This document shows positions 20,527-32,364 of a stretch of DNA of 64,000 bases, piece by piece. How positions within the stretch are numbered: position 1 is the stretch's first letter; every line of letters begins with the position of its first letter. The DNA is taken from contig CM024766.1 of assembly GCA_014218235.1 (NCBI GenBank), positions 46,217,359 through 46,281,358 on the forward strand, written 5' to 3'. The DNA is from Colocasia esculenta. Taxonomy: Eukaryota; Streptophyta; Magnoliopsida; Alismatales; Araceae. Position numbers and translations under genes: made by a program. Below the pieces are notes generated by a model. It saw only the letters and a program-made list of their open reading frames with translations. It was not told where the DNA came from and searched no databases.

Positions 20527-23399
20527 TGTCATGCCCCGACGGGGAATATCGGAACGCGAAGTAGTTGCAAGTAAATGGGTACAGGGCGAGTACTAGACAT
20601 CAAACCATTGGACAAGGATAAATATTAAAGCAAATGCATCTCATTAATAATTCTTCAAATGTCTAGTTACAACCACTAATATCAGAGCCATTCTATAAGG
20701 CCCAATTACATTGAATAAAAGCAAAAGTCTAAACTTAAACTCTAACAACTACTAAGACGCTAGGGTACTCTTGTCTTCACTCTTGGTCGTTCCCATCCTC
20801 TTGAGTGTAAGTCTCTTCCTCGGTCTCACCTGAGAACACATAACCAAAAACGCAAGGTGAGCGATAACGCACAGTAGGACTTAAATCTCAGGATCAAGCA
20901 TGCTTTAAATGATTAATGTATTAAAAAGGCAGAGTAACTGTTGATAGAGTGAGAGAATCAAGTAATGTAAGAGATAGCATGATAGCATGTGATTGAAATA
21001 GCACGAGTTTCTAAATATAGTACAAGCGTCGAGTATAGCACAAATAGCAGGATGGCCATAGCACAAATAGCACAAAGTATAGCAATAGCACAACGTGTAT
21101 AGTATAGCACTTTCTTGTCAATAGACAACGAGAGAATATAGCACTTTTGATTGTCATTTAGATAGTCGAGATAGATAGCACTTGAGTGTAATGCCAAACA
21201 CTCTAGTCATTTAACTCCCGCAGGAAAATAGCACTTTTGGGCGCACATCCCAGGACCAGACCAGGCCCTTTATATATTGCTAAGTATTGGTTATATTGTT
21301 TATCTTTAGATAATCAGTCAATGACCAATAGAGAGTACCAAGAAATAGATGAGAGTACTAGATGAATAGACGAGATAGTAGAGAGAGTGTGAATAGATGA
21401 GAGAGTCAAGTATAGATGAGAACTATAGGTCATTACACATAAAACATCGAGTAAACGGACGATACTAACAATTGCGCAACACGCGTGATTAGTGTTGGAA
21501 GTCAGGTGGAATTCACTACCTTCCACTGGCCATGTTATGCACAAGTCCAGAGGTTTGGCGTGATTCAAGGTAAGAGAGAGAGCATCTAAGGCCGTTTGGA
21601 TCTTACTGATCCCTAAAGGTATCATAGGTGTTAGGGTACAACCAGCTCGCCATGTGGGAATCTATGGACAGAGGAGACTTACAGAGGCCTTGAACAAGGA
21701 TTCATTAGTCTGGCAGAAGGAATATCCGACGGAGAGTTCGTCCAAGTCAAGAGAAAGTGTGTATATAGAAACAAGTGCTCGACGTCTTAGAGGAATTCTA
21801 GAACAGTGGAGCGTCGATAACGGTATTCCAAAGCATCGTGAGAAATGAAGACACGTCCATTTAAAATAGGGCAATCTAATTATATAATTGAAATAATTTA
21901 CCAGATGTATTTTGAGATATTTTCATGCCAAGTTACGTCATATTGGATGGTTCAAGTGTGTGCATGTGTAAAAGAAATCATAGATAGAAAGAGGTAATGT
22001 GCATGTATTTTAAATCATTCAATATACATTCATTTTAAAACACTGTAGAAAGTTAGAGTATGACAAAGCATGGGTTTTCATGCAAAAACCCCAGATCGCG
22101 ACGTACCCCTGTAAGGGTCGCGACAGGGTCTAATCACAACGTGATAGGCTCATGCAAGGAACGCGACGGGTCGGTCAGAGCAGGCTGCCTGAATGCGACG
22201 CCAGCGCCTGTCGTGTTCAGAACGCGACGGGTGGCTCTGTCACGATCAGCCCTGAGAACGCAACCTATCGGGCCGTCGCGTTCTCAGGTCCTACGTCTGA
22301 GTCTGAGCGGGAAAAGGACAGGCTTTGGATTGCGGTCCAAACCTTCCTTGTTTTGACATAGGGTTGTTCAAAATTCATAACTAATTGCACAAGTGATGAA
22401 AATTCATGAAACCAGTTCTAAACGGATCTAGACATGCAAGAGTACTTTCAGTAAATAGGAATTTGAAAGTGGACATGATCTCGACATGCTTCAACTAAGT
22501 TTATTCATGACAAACATGGTACATTGTATAGTAGAGATAAATGAATTAATTCGCAAAGTAGGATGGATGAAAATTAGGGCTTTTAGGGGCAAACGATGCC
22601 TAACATCCACCTGTATCTCCAGTTAAATTTTCATGGCATGGTGTCGAGTATACATGGAGATCTAGAATTTATATGAGGGTTCGGGGTCATGATGATTGCA
22701 GAACTTCAAAATCAGGAATAAAAGATTGGCTCGATAAAAAATTATGAAACAAGAGGGGCTTTGTTCCTGATGGTTGGAATAACCGACATACAAAATTAAT
22801 TAGGTTTTGCTCATGACAGTGCCAACCTTTAACTCGTTTGATCTTCTAGGGTTAGAACTTGAAGAACACGGGTTGAAGCTTGGTCACGAATTCCTCTGCT
22901 CCTTGGCCTCCTCTCCTTGTCCAGCAAGCCCCAGCAACGTGTTAGGGCCGGCCATGGAGGGTTTAGAGAGTATTTATGCTTATTGGGTTTCTATTTCCTA
23001 ATAGAACTCTAATTCCTATTAAATTCTGAGATTTTATATTTCTATCCTCTTACCAAGCTTTCCACCACCAATTTGGGTTAGGTTGGGACCCAATTTCGTG
23101 GCCAACCAATTAGGGTAGGGTTAGGAGTCCAATTCCCACCCAAAATACTTATTTTAATGCTTTATTGCCCCTTTTCTATTTAGGCAATATTTAAGATACG
23201 AATTTAAGGTATTTTCCATTTATTCCTCTTTTAAAAATCTCTATTTTGGTCCAATAACTTTTATGTGATCCATTTAATAAAGTCCATCACTTCTTTTCAT
23301 TTAGTGGGTTTGAATTAATTTTCTTTTCTTTGATCTCCTAATTGACTAAATTTTTAATATTATTAAATTTTTATTTTTCAAAAAATTCAAGTTGCTACA
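20527..23399 (-). repeat. Gypsy 2 3' LTR
   Basis: 2873 bp, from TGTCATGCCCCGACGG to AAGTTGCTACA. It is homologous end to end with 28011-30881 but with many transitions. It contains a run of ATAGCAC/ATAGCA words (about 20965-21180) and a GC-rich zone of ACGCGACGGGT motifs (about 22085-22300). Open frames inside are not genes. Confidence 0.92.
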
Positions 23400-23420
23400 T
23401 CCTCCCCCTCTCAAAAGAAT
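23400..23420 (-). other. Polypurine tract of gypsy 2
   Basis: Plus strand TCCTCCCCCTCTC directly after the LTR, i.e. GAGAGGGGGAGGA on the coding strand. Confidence 0.8.
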
Positions 23421-26400
23421 TTGGTCCCCAAATTCATATGACCATAATGGAGAGAATGTCTTACTGAAAAGATCGGGATAATTCCGTCTGATGATTCCTT
23501 CCGGTTCCCATGTGGTTTCTTCCACTCCACGATTATTCCATAGGACTTTAACCACATGGATGGGATGGTTCCGGAGTTGTTGCACCTTCCGTTCCAGTAT
23601 CTTGACTGGCTTCTCTTCATATGTCATGTCCTTGTTTAGCACCAACTTCTCATGGCGAATGATCATATACATATTTCCTAAGCAAGGAGACATGGAACAC
23701 ATTGTGTACGCATGCCAAGTTTGGTGGCAATGCCAGTTGGTATGCAACCTCACCGACCCTTTCGAGCACTTCAAAAGAACCGATGAATCTAGGACTGAGC
23801 TTCCCTTTTACATCAAATCTTTGGATGCCACGAGTAGGTGACACCTTTAAGAGTACATGATCACCGACTTGAAATTCCAAATCTCGCCTTCTCCTATCAG
23901 CATAGCTCTTCTGTCTGGACTGAGCAATCTTGAGTCGGTCTCTAATCACCTGAATGTCTCTTGTTGTATTTTGCACCATGTCTGGGCCTAGCCATTGCTG
24001 TTCTCCAACCTCATTCTAGCATGCAAGAGATCTACAGTTTCTGCCTTATAGTGCTTCGAACGGTGCCATCTTAATACTCGCCTGGTAACTGTTGTTATAG
24101 GCAAACTCTATTAGAGATAGGTGCTCATTCCAATAACCTTGGAAGTCTATAGTGCATGCTCTTAACATATCCTCAACAATTTGGTTGGTTCTCTCAGTCT
24201 GCCCATCAGTTTGTGGGTAGAATGCGGTACTAAAGTTGAGCTTAGTACCAAGTGCACTTTGCAGTTCTTTCTAGAAGTGAGACATAAATCTCAGATCCCA
24301 ATCCGAGACAGTAGATGATGGAACTCCGTGCAATCTCACTATCTCCTTGACATACAAGGCAGCTAGTACCTCTACCGACCACTTACTCTTTATAGGGAGG
24401 AAGTGAGCGGATTTGGTTAATCGGTCGACAATTACCCATATGGCGTCAAGTCCACCACGACTCTTGGGTAAACCCATGATGAAGTCCATGCCAATGCTTT
24501 CCCATTTCCACTCTGGGATATCTAGTGGTCTAAGCACGCCAGCAGGGCGCATGTGTTCCGCCTTTACTTGTTGACAAGTAAGGCAATGAGCGGCATGCTC
24601 GGCTACCTCTCTCTTCATGTTCGACCACGAAAATGTTCTTTTCATGCCTTGGTACATTTTGGTGCCTCAAGGATGAATAGTATACTTCGTCTTGTGAGCT
24701 TCATCCATTAGCTTCCTCTTCAGTACTTCATTGTCTGGTATGCATGTCCTTCCTTGAAATACAAGCTTCCATCCTCGGTCATAGCACAGTCCGGCCTTTC
24801 GACTAGGGTTTCCTTGATGCGAACCAAGAATGGATCGCTGTCTTGTTGAGCTTTAATCTCTTCCAGCATGTCAGATTGAATCTTGATATTGGCAATCAAG
24901 ACGCGGTCATCCCTATGTTCAATATTCAAGTCTAACCTTGCGAATTGTTCTAGTAGTTGCATCTCTCCAAGGACTAGACTCGAAATAGATGCCATCGGCT
25001 TTCTACTAAGAACATCAACCACAACATTTCCCTTGCCTGGATGGTATTGGATGTTGAAATCAAAATACTTCAAGTATTCCAGCCATCTTCTCTGTCTCAT
25101 GTTGAGTTCCTTCTGGGAGAATAAATACTTCAAGCTCTTGTGGTCTGAGTAGACAGTGAATTGCTCTGCATACAAATAATGTCTCCAGATTTTTAAGGCG
25201 AAGACCACGATAGCCAACTCTAAATCATGCACAGGGTAGTTGACCTCATGGGTCTTCAGTTGTCTTGAAGAATAGGCAATGACCTTCTCCTTTTGCATCA
25301 ATACACAACCTAGCCCAATTCCTGAGGCATCAGTGTAGACAGAGAAACCTTCTCCCTCTATTGGTAGAGCGAGAACAAGTGCTGAGGTAAGACAGTCTTT
25401 TAGGGTTTGAAAACTCTTCTCACACTTTTTACTCTAGGAGTAGGGATTCTCCTTTCGCGTTAGGCGCGTGAGAGGAACGGTGATCTTTGAGAAGTCCTTT
25501 ATGAACCGCCTGTAGTAGCCAGCCAGTCCTAAGAAGCTTCTGATTTCTATGACGTTGGTTGGTCTCTCCCAATTGAGTACAACTTCGACTTTGGAGGGAT
25601 CAACGGAGATGCTGTCCTTTGAGATGACATGGCTCAAGAAGGACACTTCATCGAGCCAGAATTCGCACTTGCTCAGCTTTGCGTACAGTTTGTTGTCTCG
25701 CAAGACTTGCAGTGCTACCTTCAGATGTTCTTCATGTTCTTATTTGATCTTTGAATATATAAGGATATCGTCGATGAAGACGACCACGAACTTGTCAAGG
25801 TATGGCCGATATATGTTGTTCATGAGTTGCATAAAGGCTGCAGGAGTATTAGTTAGACCAAAAGGCATAACGACGAATTCATAGTGTCCATACCTCCTCC
25901 TGAAAGCCGTTTTGAAGATATCGTCATCCTTGATCCTCATTTGGTGATAGCCAGATCGAAGGTCGATCTTGGAGAAATATTGAGCTCCAAATATTTGGTC
26001 GAAAAGTTCATCGACCCGAGGCAATGGATACTTATTCTTGATGGTTAGCTGATTGAGTTGGCGATAGTCGATGCATAGCCTCATCGATCCATCTTTCTTC
26101 TAAACGATTAGCACATGTGCTCCCTATGGGGAAGTACTTGGTCTGATGAACCCCTTCTCTAATAGCTCCATCAATTGCGCCTTCAATTTCTTTAGCTCAG
26201 TAGGTGACATCCGGTACGGTTGTCGTGATACTGGGGCAGCTCTAGGGATCAACTTTATGATGAAGTTGGCATCTCATTCCGGGGGAATCCCTGGCAGATC
26301 TTTGGGGACCACATCTGGGAAATCCTGGACTATATGTATGTCTTCTATGTTTAAGCCCTTCTTTTCAACTACTACGGCCGCAAGGAAAGCAATGCAACCT

Positions 26401-26884
26401 TTCCTTATCATGTTGTGGGCTTTTATGGCAGAGACTAGAGACACCCGTCTCCTATGTCGAATCCCCATGAATGACAACTTAGGGAAATCACTAAAGGTAA
26501 CTTTCCCTTTCTTACAATCGACACTTGCCCCATACGTGGACAACCAGTCGGCTCCCAAAATGACATCATAGCCTTCCATGGGCATACACACCAGGTCGGC
26601 TTTTAGGTTATGGTCTCCGATCATTACATTGGCAGATGGAAAGTATTTGTTCAATTTCTCTTTTTCTCCTAGTGGTGTTGTGATAGAGAACTCACATCCC
26701 ATGGTATAGGTTTTGCATTCAGAGTATCAGGAAAGTTTTGAGAAATGAAAGAATGAGTCACTCCAGTATCAAATAAAACAAATGCCGATAAGGAGAAAAC
26801 TTGTAGGGTACCTTCTACCATGCCACCTTCCTCAGTGGGCTCTTCATCATGCAGGGCTTGCAGTCTGCCCTGTTTCTTAGGCAC
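23405..26884 (-). pseudogene. Gypsy 2 pol with C-terminal chromodomain, broken
   Basis: Minus-strand order: aspartic protease with LFDTGVTHSFIS (about 26770-26810); RT 26084-25740 with LRLCIDYRQLNQ-type, KIDLRSGYHQMR and an intact VFIDDILIYS box near 25766; connection and RNase H 25703-24720 with YTDASGIGLGCVL, YPVHDLELA and SDHKSLKYLF; integrase from about 24657 with CLTCQQVKAEHMRP, MDFIMGLPKSRGG and the second catalytic region near 24290-24310; a GPY-like zone (KLSPRFIGSFEVLERVG) near 23750-23850; and a chromodomain-like end (VVKVLWNNRGVEETTWE) near 23490-23560. Stops or shifts fall near 26100, 25740, 25434, 24660 and 24270. The chromodomain would direct integration to heterochromatin. Confidence 0.9.
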
Positions 26885-27805
26885 ATCAGGGCGCCTTTAA
26901 TTTTCCTTCAGTAGCGGGCACTCGGGGATGCAGTGCTCGCGGCTTCCACAACGCAGACATGCGCCAACTTTCCTCCAGCATTCATCTGCTGTGTGACCTG
27001 GCTTGTCACAGTGCTTGCAGTTGCTCTTCGCTGGAGTGTTGGGGACAATAGCTTTGGGTTTCCTTTCTTGGTTGGGTCCCTACATGATGTTGAAGGGACG
27101 CTTCTAGCCATTGGTCGGCTTAGCAGGTAATGGACCAGATGTCATTTTCTTCTTCACGAACTTCCCTTTGATACGGTTAGTGAAGTCTATAGTATCTTCT
27201 AGTAGTTGAGCTTTCTTTACCATCTCGGCATAGGTCTGGATGTCGAGAGGTGCTAGTTGGGTAATATAATGAGGCTTAAGGCCATTGAGGAAGCGCTTAG
27301 CCTTCATCTTTTTAGTGTTCACTAAGTGTTCAACATATCTTGCCAGTCTTGAGAACTAGGCTTCATATTCGGCCACAGACAGGCTCCTTTGTTTAAGAGT
27401 AGCAAACTCTGCAGCCTTCCTTTCTTGCACACACTCCGAAAAGTACTTTGAGTTGAATGCCTATTTGAATTCAGCCCAAGTGAATCGACCATTTGCTCTG
27501 GTCGCTTCCACAGACTCCCACCAAGCTCGGGCATCCTTCTCTAATTGGAACGTAGCCAATAGCAGCTTATCTCCTGCTGCACATTACATGACATGGAAAA
27601 TTCTTTCCGTCTCCTTCAACCAGTTCTCGGCCTCATCCGGATCCATGGAACCATTGCACCTAGGCGGGTTCAAGCTCCTAAAGTTACGATGCAGCTCGCC
27701 TGCACTGCCGCAGTTTCCTCCACCTTGTGCCGCTTGCAGAAGCGCACGAGTGAGTTCTTGGATGGTTTTTTGCATGCCCCTCATCTGAGCACATTCAGCA
27801 GTCAT
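26885..27805 (-). pseudogene. Gypsy 2 gag, broken
   Basis: The start at 27805 (MTAECAQMRGMQKTIQELTR) opens a gag of retrotransposon-gag type. It has NPPRCNGSMDPDEAENWLKE, ARAWWESV, then FLNGLKPHYITQLAPLD and EMVKKAQLLED, ending in two zinc knuckles (CKHCDKPGHTADEC and CLRCGSREHCIPEC, about 26930-27030). In-frame stops interrupt at about 27582 (TAA), 27462 and 27352 (TAG). No intron separates the region matching TFQLEKDARAWW, in contrast to gypsy 3. Confidence 0.85.
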
Positions 27806-27991
27806 CTTAGCTAGCTTAAGTTCCTACAAAAATAACTTGTTGTTATGATATTGGTGTGGAATTTAATTTGTGCTTGTGTGAGTTCATTTTAGCTAGTTAC
27901 CCATGGTTCTAACCACATCTCACATAGGTAGGACAACTGACTCTAGTCGAGGCTGGTCAACCTAGATCATCCTATACTTAAAAACAACCTA

Positions 27992-28004
27992 GTCTTTGAT
28001 ACCA
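27992..28004 (-). other. Primer binding site, iMet type (gypsy 2)
   Basis: Coding strand TGGTATCAAAGAC, one change from TGGTATCAGAG, six bases inside the 5' LTR. Confidence 0.8.
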
Positions 28005-28010
28005 CAAAAC

Positions 28011-30881
28011 TGTCACGCCCCGATGCGGAATATCGGAACGTGAGGCAGTTGCAAGTAAACGGGTACAAGAGCGAGTACTAGACATCAAACCATTGGACAA
28101 GGATAAATATTAAAGCGAATGCATCTCATTTATAATTCTTCAAATGTCTAGTTACAACCACTAATATCAGAACCATTCTATAGGGCCCAATTACATTGAA
28201 TAAAAGCAAAAGTCTAAACTCAAACTCTAACAACTACTAAGACGCTAGGGTACTCTTGTCTTCACTCTTGGTCGTTCCCATCCTCTTGAGTGTAAGTCTC
28301 TTCCTCGGTCTCACCTGAGAACACAACTAAAAACGCAAGGTGAGCGATAATGTCTAGTAGGACTTAAATCTCAGGATCAAACATGCTTTAAATGATTAAT
28401 GTATTAAAAAGGTAGAGTAACTATTGATAGAGCGAGAGAGTCAAGTAATGTAAGAGATAGCACAATAGCATGTGATTGGAATAGCACGAGTTTCCAAATA
28501 TAGTACATGCGTCGAGTATAGCACAAATAGCAAGATGGTCATAGCACAAATAGCACAAAGTATAGAAATAGCACAACGTGTATAGTATAGCACTTTCTTG
28601 TCAATAGACAACGAGAGAATATAACACTTTTGATTGTCATTTAGATAGTCGAGATACATAGCACTCGAGTGTAATGCCAAACACTCTAGTCATTTAACTC
28701 CCGCGGGCAAATAGCACTTTTGGGCGCACATCCCAGGATCAGACCGGGCTCTTTATATATTACCAGGCATTGGTTTTATTGTTTATCATTAGACAATCAG
28801 TCAATGGCCAATAGAGAGCACCAAGAAATAGATAAGAGTACTAGATGAATAGACGAGATAGTAGAGAGAGTGTGAATAGATGAGCGAGTCAAGTATAGAT
28901 GAGAACTACAGGTCATTACACATAAAATGTTGAGTAAACGGGAGATAGTAACAATTGCGCAACACGCGTGATTGGTGTTGGCAGTCAGATGGAATTCACT
29001 ACCTTCCACTGGCCATGTTAGGCACAAGTCCAGATGTCTGGCATGATTCAAGATAAGAGAGAGAGCATCTAAGGCTGTTTGGATCTTACTGATCCCTTAA
29101 GGTATCATAGGTGTTAGGGTACAACCAGCTCGTCAGCCATGTGGGAATCCATGGATAGAGGAGACTTACGGAGGCCTTGAACAAGGATTCACTAGTCCGG
29201 TAGAAGGAATATCCAACGGAGAGTTCATCCAAGTCAAGAGAAAGTGTGTATATAGAAACAAGTGCTCGACGTCCTAGAGCAATTCTAGAACAGTGGAGCG
29301 TCGGTAACGGTATTCTCAAAGCATCGCGAGAAACGAAGACACATCTATTTAAAATAGGGCAATCTAATTATATAATTGAAATAATTTACCAAATGTATTT
29401 TGAGAGATTTTCATGCCAAGTTACGCCATATTGGATGGTTCAAGTGTGTGCATGTGTAAAAGAAATCATAGATAGAAAGATGTCATGTGCATGTATTTTA
29501 AATCATTCAATATACATTCATTTTAAAACACTGTAGAAAGTTAGAGCATGACAAAGCATGGGTTTTCATGCAAAAACCCCAGATCGTGACATACCCCTAT
29601 AAGGGTCGCGACAGGGTCAAGCAAGGAACGCGATGGGTCGGTCAGTGTAGGCTGCCTGAACGTGACGCCAGCGCCTATCGCACTCAGAACGCGACGGGTG
29701 GCTCTATCATAATCAGCCCTAAGAACGCGACCTATCGGGCCATCGCATTCTCAGGTCTTGCGCCTGAGTCTAAGCGGGAAAAGGACAGGCTTTGGATTAC
29801 GGTCCAAACCTTCTTTGTTTTGACATAGGGTTGTTCAAAATTCATAACTAATTGCACAGGTGATGAAAATTCATGAAACCAGTTCTAAACGGATCTAGAC
29901 ATGCAAGAGTACTTCCAATAAATAGAAATTTGAAAGTGGACATGATCTCGGCATGCTTCAACCAAGTTTAATCATGACGAATATGGTACAGTGTATAGTA
30001 GAGATAAAAGAATTAATTCACAAAGTAGGATGGATGAAAATTAGGGCTTTCAGGGGCAAACGACAGCTAACATCCACTAGTATCTCCAGTTAAATTTTCA
30101 TGGCATGGTGTCGAGTATACATGAAGATCTAGAATTTATATGAGGGTTCGGGGTCATGATGATTGCAGAACTTCAAAAATCAGGAATAAAAGATTGGCTT
30201 GATGAAAATTTATGGAACAATAGGGGTTTTGTTCCTGATGGTTGGAACAACCTACAGACGAAATTAATTAGGTTTTGCTCGTGAGAGTGCCTACCTTTGA
30301 CTTGTTTGATCTTCTAGGGTTAGAACTTGAAGAACACGGGTTGAAACTTGGTCAAGCCTTCTCCCCACGAATTCCTCTGCTCCTTGGCCTCCTCTCCTTG
30401 TCCAGCAAGCCCTAGCAACATGTTAGGGCCGGCCATGGAGGGTTTAGAGAGGATTTATGCTTATTGGGTTTCTATTTCCTAATAGAACTCTAATTCCTAT
30501 TAAATTTCGAGATTTCCTATTTCTATCCTCCTACCAAGCTTTCCACCACCAATTTGGGTTAGGTTGGGATCCAATTTTGTAGCCAACCAATTAGGGTAGG
30601 GTTATGAGTCCAATTCTCACCCAAAATACTTATTTTAATATTTTATTATCCCTTTTCTATTTAGGTAATATTTAAGATACGAATTTAGGATATTTTTCAT
30701 TTATTCCTCTTTTAAAAATCCCTATTTTGGTCCAATAACTTTTATGTGGTCCATTTAATAAAAGCACATCACTTCTTTTCATTTAGTGAGTTTGAATTAA
30801 TTCTCTTTTCTTTGATTTCCTAATTGACTAAATTTTTAATATTATTAAATTTTTATTTTTTAAAAAATTCAGGCTGCTACA
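28011..30881 (-). repeat. Gypsy 2 5' LTR
   Basis: 2871 bp, from TGTCACGCCCCGATGCGG to GGCTGCTACA, pairing with 20527-23399. The ATAGCAC words recur at 28455-28680 and the CGCGACGGGT zone at 29585-29760, where several CpG sites have become TpG or CpA. Confidence 0.92.
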
Positions 30882-31204
30882 CAACGGTTGCTCAATTCAC
30901 ACTTCACACACTAAAGAAGATGAAATTTAAGCACACATGAACAGTTCAGAGGAGAGCAGAATGAGACAATTGGTTTTCACATCCCCCTTGAGCCTTGATC
31001 CAAGTCTTTTGACTTCAAATTGCAGGAATCTAATGCGAACCCACGAGCCTTGATGATGAATTTGGCTTCCAGTCGATTTCCTTATATGAATCCATTGGTC
31101 TGCAACCTCTAGAACTCAAGCAAAGTATTGGAGAAGCCTTTCTCAGCCCTCACAGCCTTTCTTGGGAGTTGTGTGGGTTCACTTTCAAAAAGAGTCAAAG
31201 GGAA

Positions 31205-31216
31205 CCTTTTTATAGG
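31205..31216 (-). promoter_or_regulatory. LTR TATA box (older copia)
   Basis: Minus strand CCTATAAAAAGG, about 105 bp downstream of the GTCGAC array. Confidence 0.55.
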
Positions 31217-31320
31217 TGTGTCCTTATCCTCACATGTATATGGGAGTGCATGTGGATAAGGAAAAGACGCCTTAAATAATGCCTCGTGTTGCTCACGTGT
31301 TCAATCGCTGGTCTTCATAG

Positions 31321-31606
31321 TTGTTGACAGCCGCGCGAAAGTTGTCGACTACTACTGCTGCACATTCTCCATCCAAAAACAAAATTCTGAAGACTTCCCT
31401 TAGTTGTCGACAGACGACTAATAGTTGTCGACAAATACTGCTTCAACTTCATCTTCTAGAAGCTAATTTTTGTCATATGTTTCTAATTGCCGACAACTAA
31501 TCCTTGCTTGTTGACAAGTACTGTCGCAGGTTCTTCTTCTAGAACTAGATCCCTTAACTCTGTCTTCGGTTGTCGACAAATGATTGTCAAGCTGTCGACA
31601 AGTATG
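31321..31606 (-). repeat. TTGTCGACAA motif array in older copia U3
   Basis: Dispersed copies of the perfect palindrome TTGTCGACAA and variants (GTTGTCGACT, TTGTCGACAG, TTGCCGACAA, CTGTCGACAA) are spaced roughly 20-50 bp apart. They sit at the place where copia A and B have their 38-bp arrays. Confidence 0.75.
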
Positions 31607-31755
31607 TCTTCAACTATTTTTCTTCTGATTTTACTTGATCTTCTATGCACTTCAATCTGATACTTGTTTTCCTACAAGAAGATACTTCACTTCAAATGTT
31701 ATCATTTAAAGTTCATGAATCAAAATAGAAAATTATTATGTGGTTGCTTTCATCA

Positions 31756-32364
31756 AAATAACATGTACAACGAGGGTAGTATAGTCATTTTGCTCGGCAA
31801 ATTTATGTTAACCATGATTATTTGAATGGAGGATAACAGGAGTGACGACAATGGCATGTTTTCAATTTTTTGCGTATTAAAAATATGTATGCTAATGTAT
31901 TTCTAGGCATAATGTTTTTGTAGATTTGAATGTTAAAATAGTTTATATGAAAAAAAAACCTCCAAAAAATTAACAGCTACACTATACAAAATATTCCACT
32001 GACGGCAACTAAACTCAGGATGTTTTTAGAAAGAATGGCAGATTATAGGGGAACCGTATGGATTATGAGAATTTCAGATATTTTTTGAAAATATCGATAG
32101 ATTATAGGTTTTGTTTTCTAAAAAACCCTTTGATAAATTTCCCATCTTCAGATTCCAAGCAGGAGGCCGGAGCACAATTGTGATCAATGCATTAGCACGT
32201 GTTATTCAGATGAAGCGGCTCGCATCATCTTGAGTTCCCCCTGGGCCTCGTGTTAGCGAGCTCGGGCCCACTCCTGATGCCTGGTCAACTACGCCGTGGA
32301 ACCATTTTTGCTTTAAGTGAGGCCACCTCCACCCCCTATATGCCGTCGCGCTGGAGAGACGGCA
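31756..32364. other. Intergenic DNA upstream of the phosphoesterase gene
   Basis: AT-rich to about 32150, then rising in GC. It should hold the promoter and 5' UTR of the gene starting at 32365; no convincing TATA box was identified. A stop in frame with the gene (TAA 32314-32316) lies upstream of the start codon. Confidence 0.5.

Larger units (their letters stand above)
20527..30881 (-). mobile_element. Gypsy 2: complete Ty3/gypsy chromovirus (Tekay/Del-like)
   Basis: The element is 10.36 kb on the minus strand, with LTRs 20527-23399 and 28011-30881. It is flanked by CAATG (20522-20526) and CAACG (30882-30886), a target duplication with one change. Internal order on the minus strand is iMet-type primer binding site, gag with two zinc knuckles, protease, RT, RNase H, integrase, chromodomain-like tail and polypurine tract. 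The pol order (integrase last) defines gypsy. The ~2.9-kb LTRs and C-terminal chromodomain fit the Tekay/Del clade. Multiple stops show it is dead. Confidence 0.92.
30887..31755 (-). repeat. Older copia 5' LTR, right part
   Basis: Continuation of 20115-20526 after gypsy 2. It contains a TATA box (31205-31216) and, just upstream in transcription sense, an array of TTGTCGACAA motifs (31321-31606). It ends GGTTGCTTTCATCA. Total LTR length would be about 1.28 kb. Confidence 0.65.

Noticed and set aside
32317..32364. Upstream GTG-initiated extension of the phosphoesterase gene
   Set aside because: Follows directly after an in-frame TAA and has no ATG; the ATG at 32365 is the first in frame and has a good context.
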